DNA of 64,000 nucleotides from Calcarisporiella thermophila CBS 279.70 (lineage: Eukaryota > Calcarisporiellomycota): the NCBI RefSeq assembly GCF_041956535.1, contig NW_027192199.1, forward strand, positions 458,213-522,212, written 5' to 3'. The position numbers were made by a program, and so were the translations under genes. Of this stretch, positions 22,366-32,771 are shown piece after piece; the stretch's first letter is position 1; each line of letters opens with the position of its first letter. The notes beneath the pieces are model-generated. The model was given only the letters and a program-made list of their open reading frames with translations, was not told the origin of the DNA and made no database searches.

Positions 22366-24366
22366 CTATCCCATGCTACTATCTAAATAACTAAATTCGC
22401 CCATCATCGCGGAAGCATAAAAGTCGTCAGTTTCCCTCCCGTATCCTTCCTCATAAGGTTCTGGGACAGCAAGTGATTCAAATCTATGACTTGCCGAATG
22501 CCTCTCTATTGAAAAAAATATATTGTATGAGACAAAAAAAAAAAAAGAGAGTAAGAATGCATTAAAACCATACCGTTTTCAAATCCTTTTCCTACGCACT
22601 CGTCGCACAGATCAACTTCTTCCCCACGCGGGCAATCCGAACATTTATATCTTATTCCAACAATAGGGTCACTTCCACACATATCGCAACAAAAACCATG
22701 GTGCACAATTAAGCCTTCTTCCTTTCCAACCAAAGCGGCAGTATCTGGTTGATTAGATATAGTAGAGGGAAATGGCATAGCTCGCTTTATCTCAGCGTCA
22801 TCGTCGTCATCGTCTTCCGGCATTAGCACTGAGGGAGCTGCCTGATAATTGTTATAATAAGTGCCCGAGATGCGAGTTTTAGGAGGACCACAAACTTGCA
22901 AGCGTGTGGTGCCTCGATTAGAATTTGAGGAAGTCTCAGGAGTGGAGGTTCGGGAAAGAGAGATAGAGCCATTAGAGCGAGCATGAGATTTAGAATTAGT
23001 GGGAGTTGAGGATGCTTTGTTTGGAGAGTTGGCCTAAGAAAAAAATAGTATAAATTATGGTTTCTTTGATATTGTTAGAAATAAATTACCGAGTGAATAT
23101 GTGAGGATTTCCCAGGAATCGGAAGTCCACGCTTCTCAAGTTTTGCAAAATATTTCTGTAACCAACTTGCCACCTTGTCAAAACATTACAAATCTAAATT
23201 TTAATACAATTTCATACGAATAAATATATTCATTTTTTTCATACCTGTCTTGGTGTTCTGGTTCCAAGTGCGGCAGAAATTTTATTATATCGGTGTTGCT
23301 GAACAGGCTCTTCAGGATATACTTCAAGTAGTTCAACTATCCGCCTCTGAATGGTTGAATGAAAAATAAAATCCAGATTAGATTATGTTATAAAATAAAG
23401 TAACACACCAACCTTTTCTTCCTCTGACCATGGAATAATATGCGTTGTTGTTTTAATGTTTCCATTCATTTTTTGCGAACGATTCTTATGTGATTCAGGT
23501 GATTTTCCCATACTTTGAAGAATGAATCCGCTGGTTAGTCTGGTGAGTATAAAACTATACAATATGAAAAATACCAACCCTCCTGAAACTGAGGATTCTA
23601 ATCTTTCATTAAAACCTCCATATGTTATATGATCTCCATTTACTTCTGGAATTTTCGGTGTGCCATAGTTAGCTCCGGTCGTACGGCTTGCTGGTGAAGA
23701 GAGTCCGGTGGAGGGCGGATAGAAACTAGGAGATGCGGGCGGAGGCATAGAAAGAATACTTTGCTAAAATTATAAGAAAGTTAATAATATCCCCTATAAA
23801 CGATACTAGAAAAACGGACTGACTCTATAGGGAGACTCGTACGGAGAATAGCGTAGTGTAGATTCAAGTCGTATCCGCCGTTCAGGTATATTAAGGTATT
23901 TTTCCCAGTTAATATTTGGGACCGCGATTACACTCTGTAATTTGGGTGGTTTCATGTTTTTCTAATAAAAAGAGTACATTATTAGCTGAATATCTCTAGT
24001 TGCAAGTTAATCGATAACATAACAAATAAATGTAAACCTTAGAGATGCTTACACCATGCCTAAGTCTCTCCACAAAATCAAACGGCTCCTCCAACGCTTC
24101 CTTCTTTAGAGATTTCAGTAGTTCCATATCTTTTTTCGCTTGCTCCAGCTGTCGTTGCAGTACATTTATGGCCCGATTTACCATTTGGTAGCTATATCCA
24201 TATATATATAGATAAGAATTAACCTTAAGTGTTTCCTTTGCAATTCAATTTACTCGTCATTCTTATTGAGCATTTGTTCCTCATTTTCTGGTAGAGAGGA
24301 TGGAGAAGATTGTGTGTTTATATCTTTCATATCTTGTCCCCGAATACTATATAAATCGGTTGCCAT
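22366..24366 (-). CDS. ZZZ3-like protein (SANT domain plus ZZ zinc finger)
   Basis: ATG 24366 (MATDLYSIRGQDMKDINTQS). The second exon has VLQRQLEQAKKDMELLKSLK and EEPFDFVERLRHG, as in the N-terminal coiled region of ZZZ3. After a Pro/Ser-rich linker comes a SANT/Myb domain split over exons: HIIPWSEEEK, RRIVELLEVYPEEPVQQHRY with NKISAALGTRTPRQ, then VASWLQKYFAKLEKRGLPIP. A Ser-rich linker and an acidic run (EDDDDDDAE) precede a ZZ finger HHGFCCDMCGSDPIVGIRYK with CSDCPRGEEVDLCDECV. The last exon (SASHRFESLAVPEP to FSYLDSSMG) matches the conserved tail of ZZZ3 ending around YNYLD. In animals ZZZ3 is a subunit of the ATAC histone acetyltransferase that reads histone H3. Start choice: first ATG in the open first exon. 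Head to head with RPC4, 146 bp. Confidence 0.8.
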
Positions 24367-24512
24367 GTCATGTTTTCTCTTAAAAGGATCTCTTTTATAA
24401 TTAAAAAAAAAACTTCGCACTTCGCTAGGGAAGTCATAAAATAGAAAGGCAGTCACAATTCAATAAAACAAATTCGTTATCCTGTTCCTTCAACTACAAT
24501 CAACTCAAGTAA

Positions 24513-26154
24513 ATGTCAGACAAAGATTCCACAAGGCGCAAACCGGAAAATAATGATCCAGCAAAACCAACGCTCGGAACCCTTCATAATGAACCACCTC
24601 CAGCTGGGAGATTAGGATCGTTGCGCGGGGGCTCAGCGATGGCGGGCGGACAACGAAAGGTAATTTCAACCAAATAGTTTTTTTTTACCGCGTCATTTAA
24701 AAGGAATTTCTGGTAGATGAAATTCACGCCTACAGTACCAGCAAGACGAGTTAAAAAGGAAGCGTATGTAGGATCTTTCGACCTGTCTTCAAATTTCAAT
24801 TAACTGAAATCACATTTAGAACTCCCTCGTTGCTGGAGGATGCTATGGCTAAATCAAAGACCGAAGAATCTGCTGGGCGGGGACGTGGTGAAGGTAGGGG
24901 ACGTGGGCGAGGCTCAGGACGTGGACGTGGACGTGGCAGGGGTAATTTTACAATTTATATAAGCTGGTTTTATTATTCCTGATTCATGCTTTTATTCGCC
25001 TTAGGCCGCGGCATAGAGCCAGAAGTGGTCGCATCAGGTCCTTTTTCAATGGGCCCAGCCGCTTCTACTACTGCTACTCGACGTGCTGGTGGTGGAAGTG
25101 GTGGTTTGGCTTCTTATATAGGTGGGACTGGACGGCAGAATGAAGACGAGGACGGCTCTGCAACTATTGGAAATGAGATGGATCCATGGGCCCCTGTTTC
25201 AATTAAAAAAGACCATGATATGCCAGTAAACAGTGAAATCAAATCAGAAATTATGGAAGTGGATGTCGCAGAAGGTAAGAGTTAGTTTGCAAAATCAATC
25301 ACTGCCTATATTTATCATGAAAAAATTCTTAAAATCCTTTAAAAATAGCCGAGAAAGCGGTGCCGGAGCTTGCACAAGATAAGCTGAACGAAGATAAAAA
25401 GAGTGGGCTAGATAATGTGACGGATGAGTTTGTGAAAGGCCTAGTTTCTTATCTCAATGAGGTTAGACACTTGTACTGTTTTATTTTAGCTATAGTGAAC
25501 TTATATTTCTATTGATCAATTAAGCAATCGGCAGCAGATGATCGTCTTCTATTTTTCCAATTCCCCTCTGTATTCCCGAACTTTGAGCACGCCCCCATAG
25601 ATGAAATTTCCACAAAAATCAAGCCAGATCCTGATGCTCTTGAACTGACTTCTCCAGACACAAGCGTATCTCCCCAGCCTGGAGAAGGCGAAGTTAAGGT
25701 TAAAAAGGAACCCATTGAAATAACGATTGATGATTTGACCAAAAAGGAAAAAGGCCTGGTGGCTGTGAAGAAGGAGCCCGGTTTAAGTGAGAACCAAGAA
25801 CGGAGTGATAAAGGTGAAGCAAATGAAGGATTGGTTGGAAAACTAGTAGTGTATGCATCGGGTAAAGTGAAGATGAAGTTTGGTGATATCATCCTGGATG
25901 TATGTAGTTCCTAGTGATCAATGTATATTTTCCTATATATATTTAATATTTTTGTATTTTGTATCATCTCTTAGGTTACGGATGGGGCAGATTGCTCATT
26001 CCTTCAGCACATTGTAGCACTTGATGCAAATAGCAAACAAGCATTTGTTGTGGGGTCCGTTGGAAAACGTTTTGTGTGTGTGCCTGATATTGACATGTTG
26101 TTGGTATCAGAGAATGAGAAGGAGCTTGATCAGGAAATGAAGGAGGAGCTTTAA
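24513..26154 (+). CDS. RPC4: DNA-directed RNA polymerase III subunit RPC4
   Basis: Forms the TFIIF-like RPC4/RPC5 (yeast C53/C37) pair used in Pol III initiation and termination. Starts MSDKDSTRRKPENNDPAKPT. Exon 2 has KFTPTVPARRVKKEA, the conserved RPC4 N-terminal motif with the classic (P)-R-R motif. Exon 3 encodes an RG-rich tract (AGRGRGEGRGRGRGSG and on). The C-terminal RPC4 domain reads DRLLFFQFPSVFP, then GLVGKLVVYASGKVKMKFGD with IILDVTDGADCSFLQHIVAL, and KQAFVVGSVGKRFVCVPDID near the end. Acidic linkers include two FK/KKEP-type motifs (VKVKKEPIEI, VAVKKEPGLS) that look like SUMO consensus sites (inference). About 420 residues, as expected. Stop TAA at 26152-26154; convergent with cyclin L 118 bp away. 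Confidence 0.9.
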
Positions 26155-26272
26155 ATGATCTTGTGTATTGCCTTTTTTAAATATATTTTCCACTTGTAAG
26201 TTTTTTACAATTTAATTATAAACACTTTTTTCGCATAGAGTGGTATATAGATATAAAAAGTATTATATCAAT

Positions 26273-27362
26273 TTATTTCTCTGCAGCACTCTCTTTTGTG
26301 CTTTCATCGCGCCGATTACCATAAGTAGCTGTCAAGTACTGCTCCATTTCCTCCACACTTAGAGGCAAATTCCTTTGTGGTAACCTCAAATACAAACGTT
26401 TTAATCGAATTGCAATGACTTGCATGTCCTCTAAAGTTGTATCAAACACCTCCCACCAGGGAGGATTTGTGGGCAATTTTACTCCCAACTCTCTTGCAGC
26501 GAGCCAAATGACAGCACTAGCTATTGTCGGGGGCTGATAGCAAACATAGATATTCGTCCTGAGTCTAAAAGAGCAAAACTAAGCAAAAGGGAAAAAGGGA
26601 TACTGAAAAGGAGACCTACCCATCGTTCAGATAATTCCATGCTCGTTGTGGTAGTTCCTTGTGACTCTCGAGTTCAAGTACTTGGAGGTAATTGAACATA
26701 AGTCCATAAGGCAAGCGGACGTGAACGTCGAACCCAAGGCGCTTTAAAATATGCATCTCTGACACAATCATTGCATTTTTCATATCATAAAATATCTGAG
26801 AATTCATATAATGTTTCAGCAAACAGCATTCACGTCAGCGAAGATTAGGAGCTACCTGAGAGAATTGATCCATTGGCTCCACCGCTGGAACTTTTTTTAA
26901 TCTCCTTATTAAATAATAGTACACATTTATGAGATCGCGGATTCGCACCATACATTCCTCTATTTTCGAAGCAAGAAATAGCGACCCCATACCGATATCC
27001 TACTTCAAATTAGATTATTTGAGAATTAACTATTCACTGCAAACACGCGCTACCTTTATTCCGTACTTTCTCAATGACGCCATGTAAAAGAAACGCTGAA
27101 ACAAAACTTGTGCTGTTGCCATCGCAGCCTGTGGTCTACCGAAATCAATTAATTTTTATTTGTTTTCACGATAACAAATTAAACATCATTTCTCTTACAA
27201 TCTCAACAAGATCCCTGCCGACTGTATAAGTTCACATCCTATATTTCTTAAATCATCCTCAAGGTCCTCTGGGATATCGTCACGTCGTGAGGGCGTGATC
27301 TCGAGTTGCTCACGACTAACAATGGCATTCTGTTCTATGACTAGAACACGATCCCCTGCCAT
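26273..27362 (-). CDS. Cyclin L-family cyclin
   Basis: ATG 27362 (MAGDRVLVIEQNAIVSREQL). The cyclin box starts DIPEDLEDDLRNIGCELIQS and continues AAMATAQVLFQRFFYMASLR, DIGMGSLFLASKIEECMVRI, RDLINVYYYLIRRLKKVPAV, IVSEMHILKRLGFDVHVRLP, YGLMFNYLQVLELESHKELP, QRAWNYLNDG; the second box has SAVIWLAARELGVKLPTNPP with WWEVFDTTLEDMQVIAIRL. Sequence order and the WNYLNDG motif match cyclin L, the partner of CDK11 in transcription/splicing. Unlike animal cyclin L there is no RS-rich tail: the protein ends soon after the second box (RRDESTKESAAEK), about 285 residues. Head to head with the kinase gene, 170 bp. Confidence 0.85.
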
Positions 27363-27532
27363 ATTCCTGCTAATTGGTCAATAGAACTAGATATCGGTAG
27401 AATCATAAAGGTCTTATGCAAAAATGTGACTGGCAATTTTTTCTATTCATCTTTCCGTTCTCTCGGGAATTTTCGCTTGGAGCTCTCTTCCTTCTCCACA
27501 CTTTTACATTCCCTTACTAAAGATTAGACAAC

Positions 27533-29490
27533 ATGTTTCGGATAACCACAGAACTTTACGATAAAATCAAATATTTTGCCAAATTTCCTCAGATGGGTGT
27601 CTCATTGCGTCAAATGGTTATGTTTGGTAATGCGCTGCAATCAATTACGCCGGCAGCATGTTGCTCTTAACAATTTTGTCGTTTTTAGGACAAAATCCAT
27701 CTCAGGGAACATTGTTACGTGCAAGCATGTATTTACATGGTGCGTTATGACGGATTTATCCAATAAAATCAACTAAAATTAACCTACTATCTGCGCTGCC
27801 TATAGAAGAGCTCCCAGTCCGGCTTGCCCACCGGGTAAAAGAACTCGATGAATTGCCGCATGGGCTCTCCGAGATGCCTTCCATCAAAAAGGTTAAAAAT
27901 TGGTATGCACAATCTTTTCAGGTCAGTTTACTATATACCTACTGTATTAGCATGTTCAATTGAATTTTATTTCTGAAATCGTGCTCCTCTGCAGGATCTC
28001 ATTGAACTCCCTCCCCCTGAGCTCTCACAATCAGTCAAAGAAGTACTTAAGAGGGGAGCACCGAACGGAGATGGAGAAACAGTGCATTTACCTCCTAGCA
28101 TACCTAACCCTTCTATCAAACAGGGTACATGTAATGGATCTACCTCGAAGTCACTTTCTTATAAAAGAAGGTAAATGCAAGGTTGCTTGAAATATTTTTG
28201 TCGAAATTGCATCAACACATATTGGAATAGATATTACGCTAATGTGGAAGATTTTGACTGGCCACGCGAAGTTCATAACTATAATGATAAACTTACCAAA
28301 GTGATCGAGATCATTAAACGCCGACATGATCCTGTGGTAACTACAATGGTAATCGTTAATCCATACTTGAACACCATCAATCTCTAGTATCTAATCAAAG
28401 GCACATATTATAGGGTATTTGATTTTTCATATTACTGTTTCATTCTTTTTACCAATAATTTACCTTCAGCCCAGGGAATTCTCGAGTATAAAAAACATAA
28501 GGAGAAAGATAATATAGATACCGATATTCAGGCTTTCCTTGACCGCTTCTACATGTCACGTATTGGCATTCGCATGCTCATTGGTACGGGTCTCTATATT
28601 TTCATTCTAATGCTTTATTCATAATTTCAACCTCTCATCAAGGTCAACATGTGGCGCTTAACCGGGGTCCGCAACGCAAAAATTATGTCGGCATCATCTG
28701 CACAAACACAAATGTATCCGAAGTCGCACAAGAGGCGATAGAGAATGCCAAATTTATCTGTGAGGATTACTATGGACTCTTCAAGGCACCAGAAGTACAA
28801 CTCCATTGTCCCAGCGACCTTGAGTTCATGTATGTGCCGAGCCACTTGAGCCACATGCTTTTTGAGTTATTAAAAAATAGCATGCGCGCCATTGTGGAAT
28901 TACACGGAACAGACTGCGACGAGTACCCGGCAATCAAAATTATTGTTGCTGAAGGAAAAGAAGTAAAATGCTTTACAAATACGTAATATTTACGAGAAAA
29001 GTGAAATCATATTTGAATATGTTGTAGGATATTACGGTGAAAATTTCAGATGAAGGAGGAGGTATACCGCGATCTGGCATTCCACTCGTGTGGACCTATA
29101 TGGTAAGTAACGCAATTTTCTAATTGCCTTTATTCCACAATAATTATTTTTTCTTGCAGTATACTACCGCAGAGGCTCAAGATCTTGACCCTAATTTCAA
29201 CAAATCAGATTTCAAGGCTCCGATGGCTGGATTTGGCTACGGCTTACCTATTAGTAGATTGGTAAAGATACCTTTACTTCCTATGAATAGACAACATCTC
29301 TAATAGTTCTCACAACTTAGTATGCACGATATTTTGGTGGTGATCTCAAGCTAATCTCCATGGAAGGGTATAGATACAAATGTTATTTTTATCTCCACAC
29401 ATCCGCTAACAGTATTATGTAAATAGATATGGAACCGATGTATATCTTCATCTCAATCGACTGTCAAACAGCGATGAGCCACTACAATAA
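27533..29490 (+). CDS. Mitochondrial pyruvate dehydrogenase kinase (PDK/BCKDK family)
   Basis: Phosphorylates and inactivates the E1 subunit of pyruvate (or branched-chain 2-oxoacid) dehydrogenase in the matrix. ATG 27533 (MFRITTELYDKIKYFAKFPQ), then MGVSLRQMVMFGQNPSQGTL and the PDK helical-bundle region (LPVRLAHRVKELDELPHGLS, VKNWYAQSFQDLIELPPPEL). The GHKL ATPase part has the N box ELLKNSMRAIVE, G1 box ISDEGGGIPRSGIPLVWTYM, G2 box MAGFGYGLPISRLYARYFGG and the end MEGYGTDVYLHLNRL. An exon between 28003 and 28170 inserts a Ser/Pro/Asn-rich loop (PPSIPNPSIKQGTCNGSTSK) into the helical domain. Ends SDEPLQ. At least nine exons; N-terminus is amphipathic with few acids, fitting import. PDK rather than BCKDK is favoured by overall similarity but not proven. 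Confidence 0.9.
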
Positions 29491-30450
29491 TAAGTAGGAT
29501 TGTTCATAGACGATACTATATATCTGTTTTGTTTTGTTTTTATTATTATTATTTCTTCTATTTCTTTTGTTATTTTGCCTTTTTTCTATAATCTGTATGA
29601 TAACGATGCCAAACAAAAGATTTAGATCTCCGCCTGGTTAACCTATTCATATGAAAACCTTGAGCAATTATGTAGCTTAATGTTTTTATTCTTCAGCTGA
29701 ACTGTGTATCAATAGATTTGGAATGAACTGCTTCTAGCTCACATTAATTCGGTAAATGTTCTTTGCATAAGCAATTAGTGCTTGTTCAATCTTTATCGAC
29801 TGAGTAATCATTTCAAGCTCCTCATAAAAAATTTATGTCAGATATACTGTACTCAAACACAATAGCATAAGCCAAACTAAGGCATTTCACTTCAGGAAGG
29901 ACAGTGCTATTCTCACACTGTGTCAAAGCCAAAGTCTGCGAAATTGAGGTGTGACCCACTACTGAGTGTGCAATATCCTTTCACCGAATTACTAAACTAC
30001 TGTAGCCTTCTCTTATCAAATGCTTGTAGTACAAAAGAGGTGAAAATCTAACATCTAGCACATTAAATTATTCCAACTCTCGAAAAAATTTCTCAAGTGC
30101 TTTGAAAACTGTCATGAAATATGGTATCGAGAAGAATATCTAAGGTACAAAATGACTGATAGTTGCAGTTTCCTAATACTACAGGCGTAAGCTAATTCCG
30201 CCCAAGCTTTTAGTACTAAGTATTAATAATTCTATGCAATAATCTTCTAAGCTAATCCTTATCTCTATCTTATCTTTAATTTGATTATGGTAATAGTCCA
30301 AGAAAGAAAATTATTGGACTTTATTGGAAAAATATAATTCACTGTGTCGCCGAAATCTTTAAATTTTTCAAGGGATAAGATAGAAATGTATAAGTTTTAG
30401 TATTTAGGTCAAATGAATTACCAAAGAGTTTTGAAAAGCAATATACACAA
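29491..30450. other. Intergenic, nothing recognised
   Basis: Convergent 3' flanks of the kinase and ILV6, with T-rich runs near 29525-29580. No gene or RNA seen. Confidence 0.5.
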
Positions 30451-31802
30451 TTAGCCTGGTGGTAGCATAGTGGCATCCACCTCTGTCTCTTCATCACTGT
30501 AAGCATGCTCATCTTGTGGTTCATACCGGTCATGCACTGGAGTACGTGCCATTGCCATCATTCCACTGCGCGCGCATTCAAGAATACCGAAAGGCTTCAC
30601 TAGTTTTATGAAAGCATCCACACGAGAGGATTTGGCACATAGTTCTATTATCACGCAATCGGACGAGACATCGACAATGCGACCGTGGAAAAGGCGTGCG
30701 AGTTCAGTTAGTGCATGGAGATGAGATGAGACCTTTCGAAGGACATCGCTTGGGGCTTGCTCAGCCAATTCCTCGTGCCAAGTGGGATGCTTAAGAGTTA
30801 AAGTGTCAGTGAGCTGTGATCAATGGGTTTGAGTATGTTTATTTACCTCTTCCTTATGTTTTTGCCCGTCGACCTCCTCCTCAGAGAACAGGTGTCCATC
30901 AATCTGCTCTTGCAAGTGCTCAGGTCCAAGGACTGATACCTTGATTAGCAACAGCTCTCTTTCCACAAGCTTGGTTCGGCTGTAGTCCATGACTGCCCAA
31001 ACCGGGACCTACTCAGAGCAAAACAATTTTAGAGTTTTCAGGACTTATTTACAAAAGGAGATACTCACAAGATCTTCTAACTGTTTCCTTGCTTGCTCCA
31101 CTACACCTCCTTGTCCCTTAAGCACAATCGTCATTCTTCCCAAATCTTGTACATCGGTTTTGGATCCCACCATACTATCGATATTGAACCCGCGCCCCGC
31201 CAAAATTCCTGAGACTCGGGCAATCACACCCGATTCGTTATGCACCAAGCAATTTAACACATGTCGTGACTCCGGCTCGGTCGCGGTTGGAGTATTGTAG
31301 AGAATGTTCGTTACAGCTTCTTCAGCAGAAGGAGTTCGGCTCCATGCAGTTAAATGTGGAGCACGTTTTTGGCGTGCACGTCGTCGATTATAGAAAATGG
31401 TTTCGAGGGGTGCTCCCCTGGGTACATCCGATTTAGTTGTGGAGGGATTTTGCGTGTTTGAAGAATTGTCATGAGAACTGGATGAATGCGTAGAGTAAGA
31501 GGCAAGAAGAGGAGTGATAGGTGAGCGTCCGGGATACTGATTCGATATGGGCGCAATATCCTTATATCTGCTCTATTGTGATAGAAAAGAGTAGCAAAAA
31601 AGAAACTTAGGGATTAGCACTCAAATCCCACTAAACAATTGAATAACCTACCAACCCGACCAGCCTCCTTGGGAGGGACGAGCGCAGCGGGAACACCATA
31701 TTGATGTCTTTTGGGAATTGATTTATCCTTAACAGAAAAGCGAAAACTTAAGAGAATCCTTATATCTCTAAAGTCCGCAGATAATCCAAAGCACGTGCTC
31801 AT
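30451..31802 (-). CDS. ILV6: Acetolactate synthase regulatory (small) subunit
   Basis: Activates the catalytic acetohydroxyacid synthase and gives it valine feedback sensitivity; first step of branched-chain amino-acid synthesis in mitochondria. ATG 31802 (MSTCFGLSADFRDIRILLSF), then a Ser-rich presequence-like region (PITPLLASYSTHSSSSHDNS). The first ACT domain is unmistakable: LNCLVHNESGVIARVSGILA, GRGFNIDSMVGSKTDVQDLG, RMTIVLKGQGGVVEQARKQL. The next exon has VMDYSRTKLVERELLLIKVS; the last has LARLFHGRIVDVSSDCVIIE and SGMMAMARTPVHDRYEPQDE, the fungal/plant C-terminal domain. Ends VDATMLPPG. The first splice junction (near 31640/31570) needs a weak GTTGGT donor to stay in frame, so the extreme N-terminus is less sure. 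Divergent from the LEU fusion. Confidence 0.92.
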
Positions 31803-32771
31803 TGAATTTTTGGTGTGTCAGTATGATAAAAAAATAATAAACAATTAACAGATCAATCGTCAATTTAGATTCCCTGTGGCTTCCCTGCTCCGAACGAAGC
31901 ACAGTTATCTGGCCGCATTCTGGATAACGTTTTTCCGCATGGTTGATGCGACCTTCTTTTAAGTTTCATTATTTAGAATTGCCCGAGAATATCCCGAGTT
32001 TACGTGTTCTCACATGAATCATCCTTCAAGAGCAAGCATCTAACCTCATCTTTGAGCATTTTCCTGTCGAGCTTCTCTCGTAATCATAATAGCACAATTT
32101 CAAGTTGAATGCAGACAAATGCTTCTTTCCTGGCTTTGATCGAGGATTTATCTAAACTCTATTTAAGCCTATGTTTTGTGTGTTTCGAGGACTCCAGGAA
32201 TGCGCGTATTTAGTAATACAGAAAAACAATGCCTTAGAGTTTATTTATCGTAATACCATTTTTCTAAGAGAATGGCCAGAAAGAGGCCAGTGCTAAGTTT
32301 CAATACAATTGATGGACTGTGATAACGATCTTTCATAAGGAGTATATCTCGGCAGTTTCATATATTTCAATTCTGGTCTCTGGGACATTAAAGCCTTTAT
32401 CGATTAACCCAATGCTTAGGGTTATAAGCATTCATTTATTCTCAATACTATTACAGCTTTATACTATTTGTCTTCGCTTTTATTGCTGACTGGATATAAA
32501 TAGTATATCAGTTTATATCAAGTTGAATCGGCTGGTGGCTTAGCGATCACATTTCCTTGACTCAAAAAGATTTCATTTGCATCTTGTGAGCGAAATTGGC
32601 TTACTGGCTCCTGAGCTCGAATCTGTTAGGTGCTGGGGGCAAATAAAAAAACTGCGTTTCTAACACATTTCCTTTGTCTTCACTTTATCTTCAGTAAAAT
32701 ATTCTTTTTATCCCCACTCAATTCCCGCTTTTTCTTCTTCTTTCATCAAATAATTTTTGTGATTTTTTAAC
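31803..32771. promoter_or_regulatory. Shared divergent promoter of ILV6 and the LEU fusion
   Basis: 969 bp separate the two ATGs, about six times the spacing of the other head-to-head pairs in this window. Both genes are in leucine/isoleucine/valine synthesis. It contains a TGACTCA element and a pyrimidine-rich tract just before the plus-strand ATG (about 32,700-32,750). I found no CCGGNNCCGG Leu3-type site. Confidence 0.6.
32558..32564 (+). promoter_or_regulatory. Gcn4/CPC1-type site TGACTCA
   Basis: Exact heptamer TGACTCA, 208 bp upstream of the LEU fusion ATG and in the shared promoter with ILV6. In fungi this is the binding site of the bZIP general amino-acid-control activator. A 7-mer occurs by chance about once per 16 kb per strand, so context is what supports it. 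Confidence 0.5.

Noticed and set aside
24900-24945. Tandem GGACGTGG repeats as a minisatellite
   Set aside because: They are codons of the RG-rich tract of RPC4.
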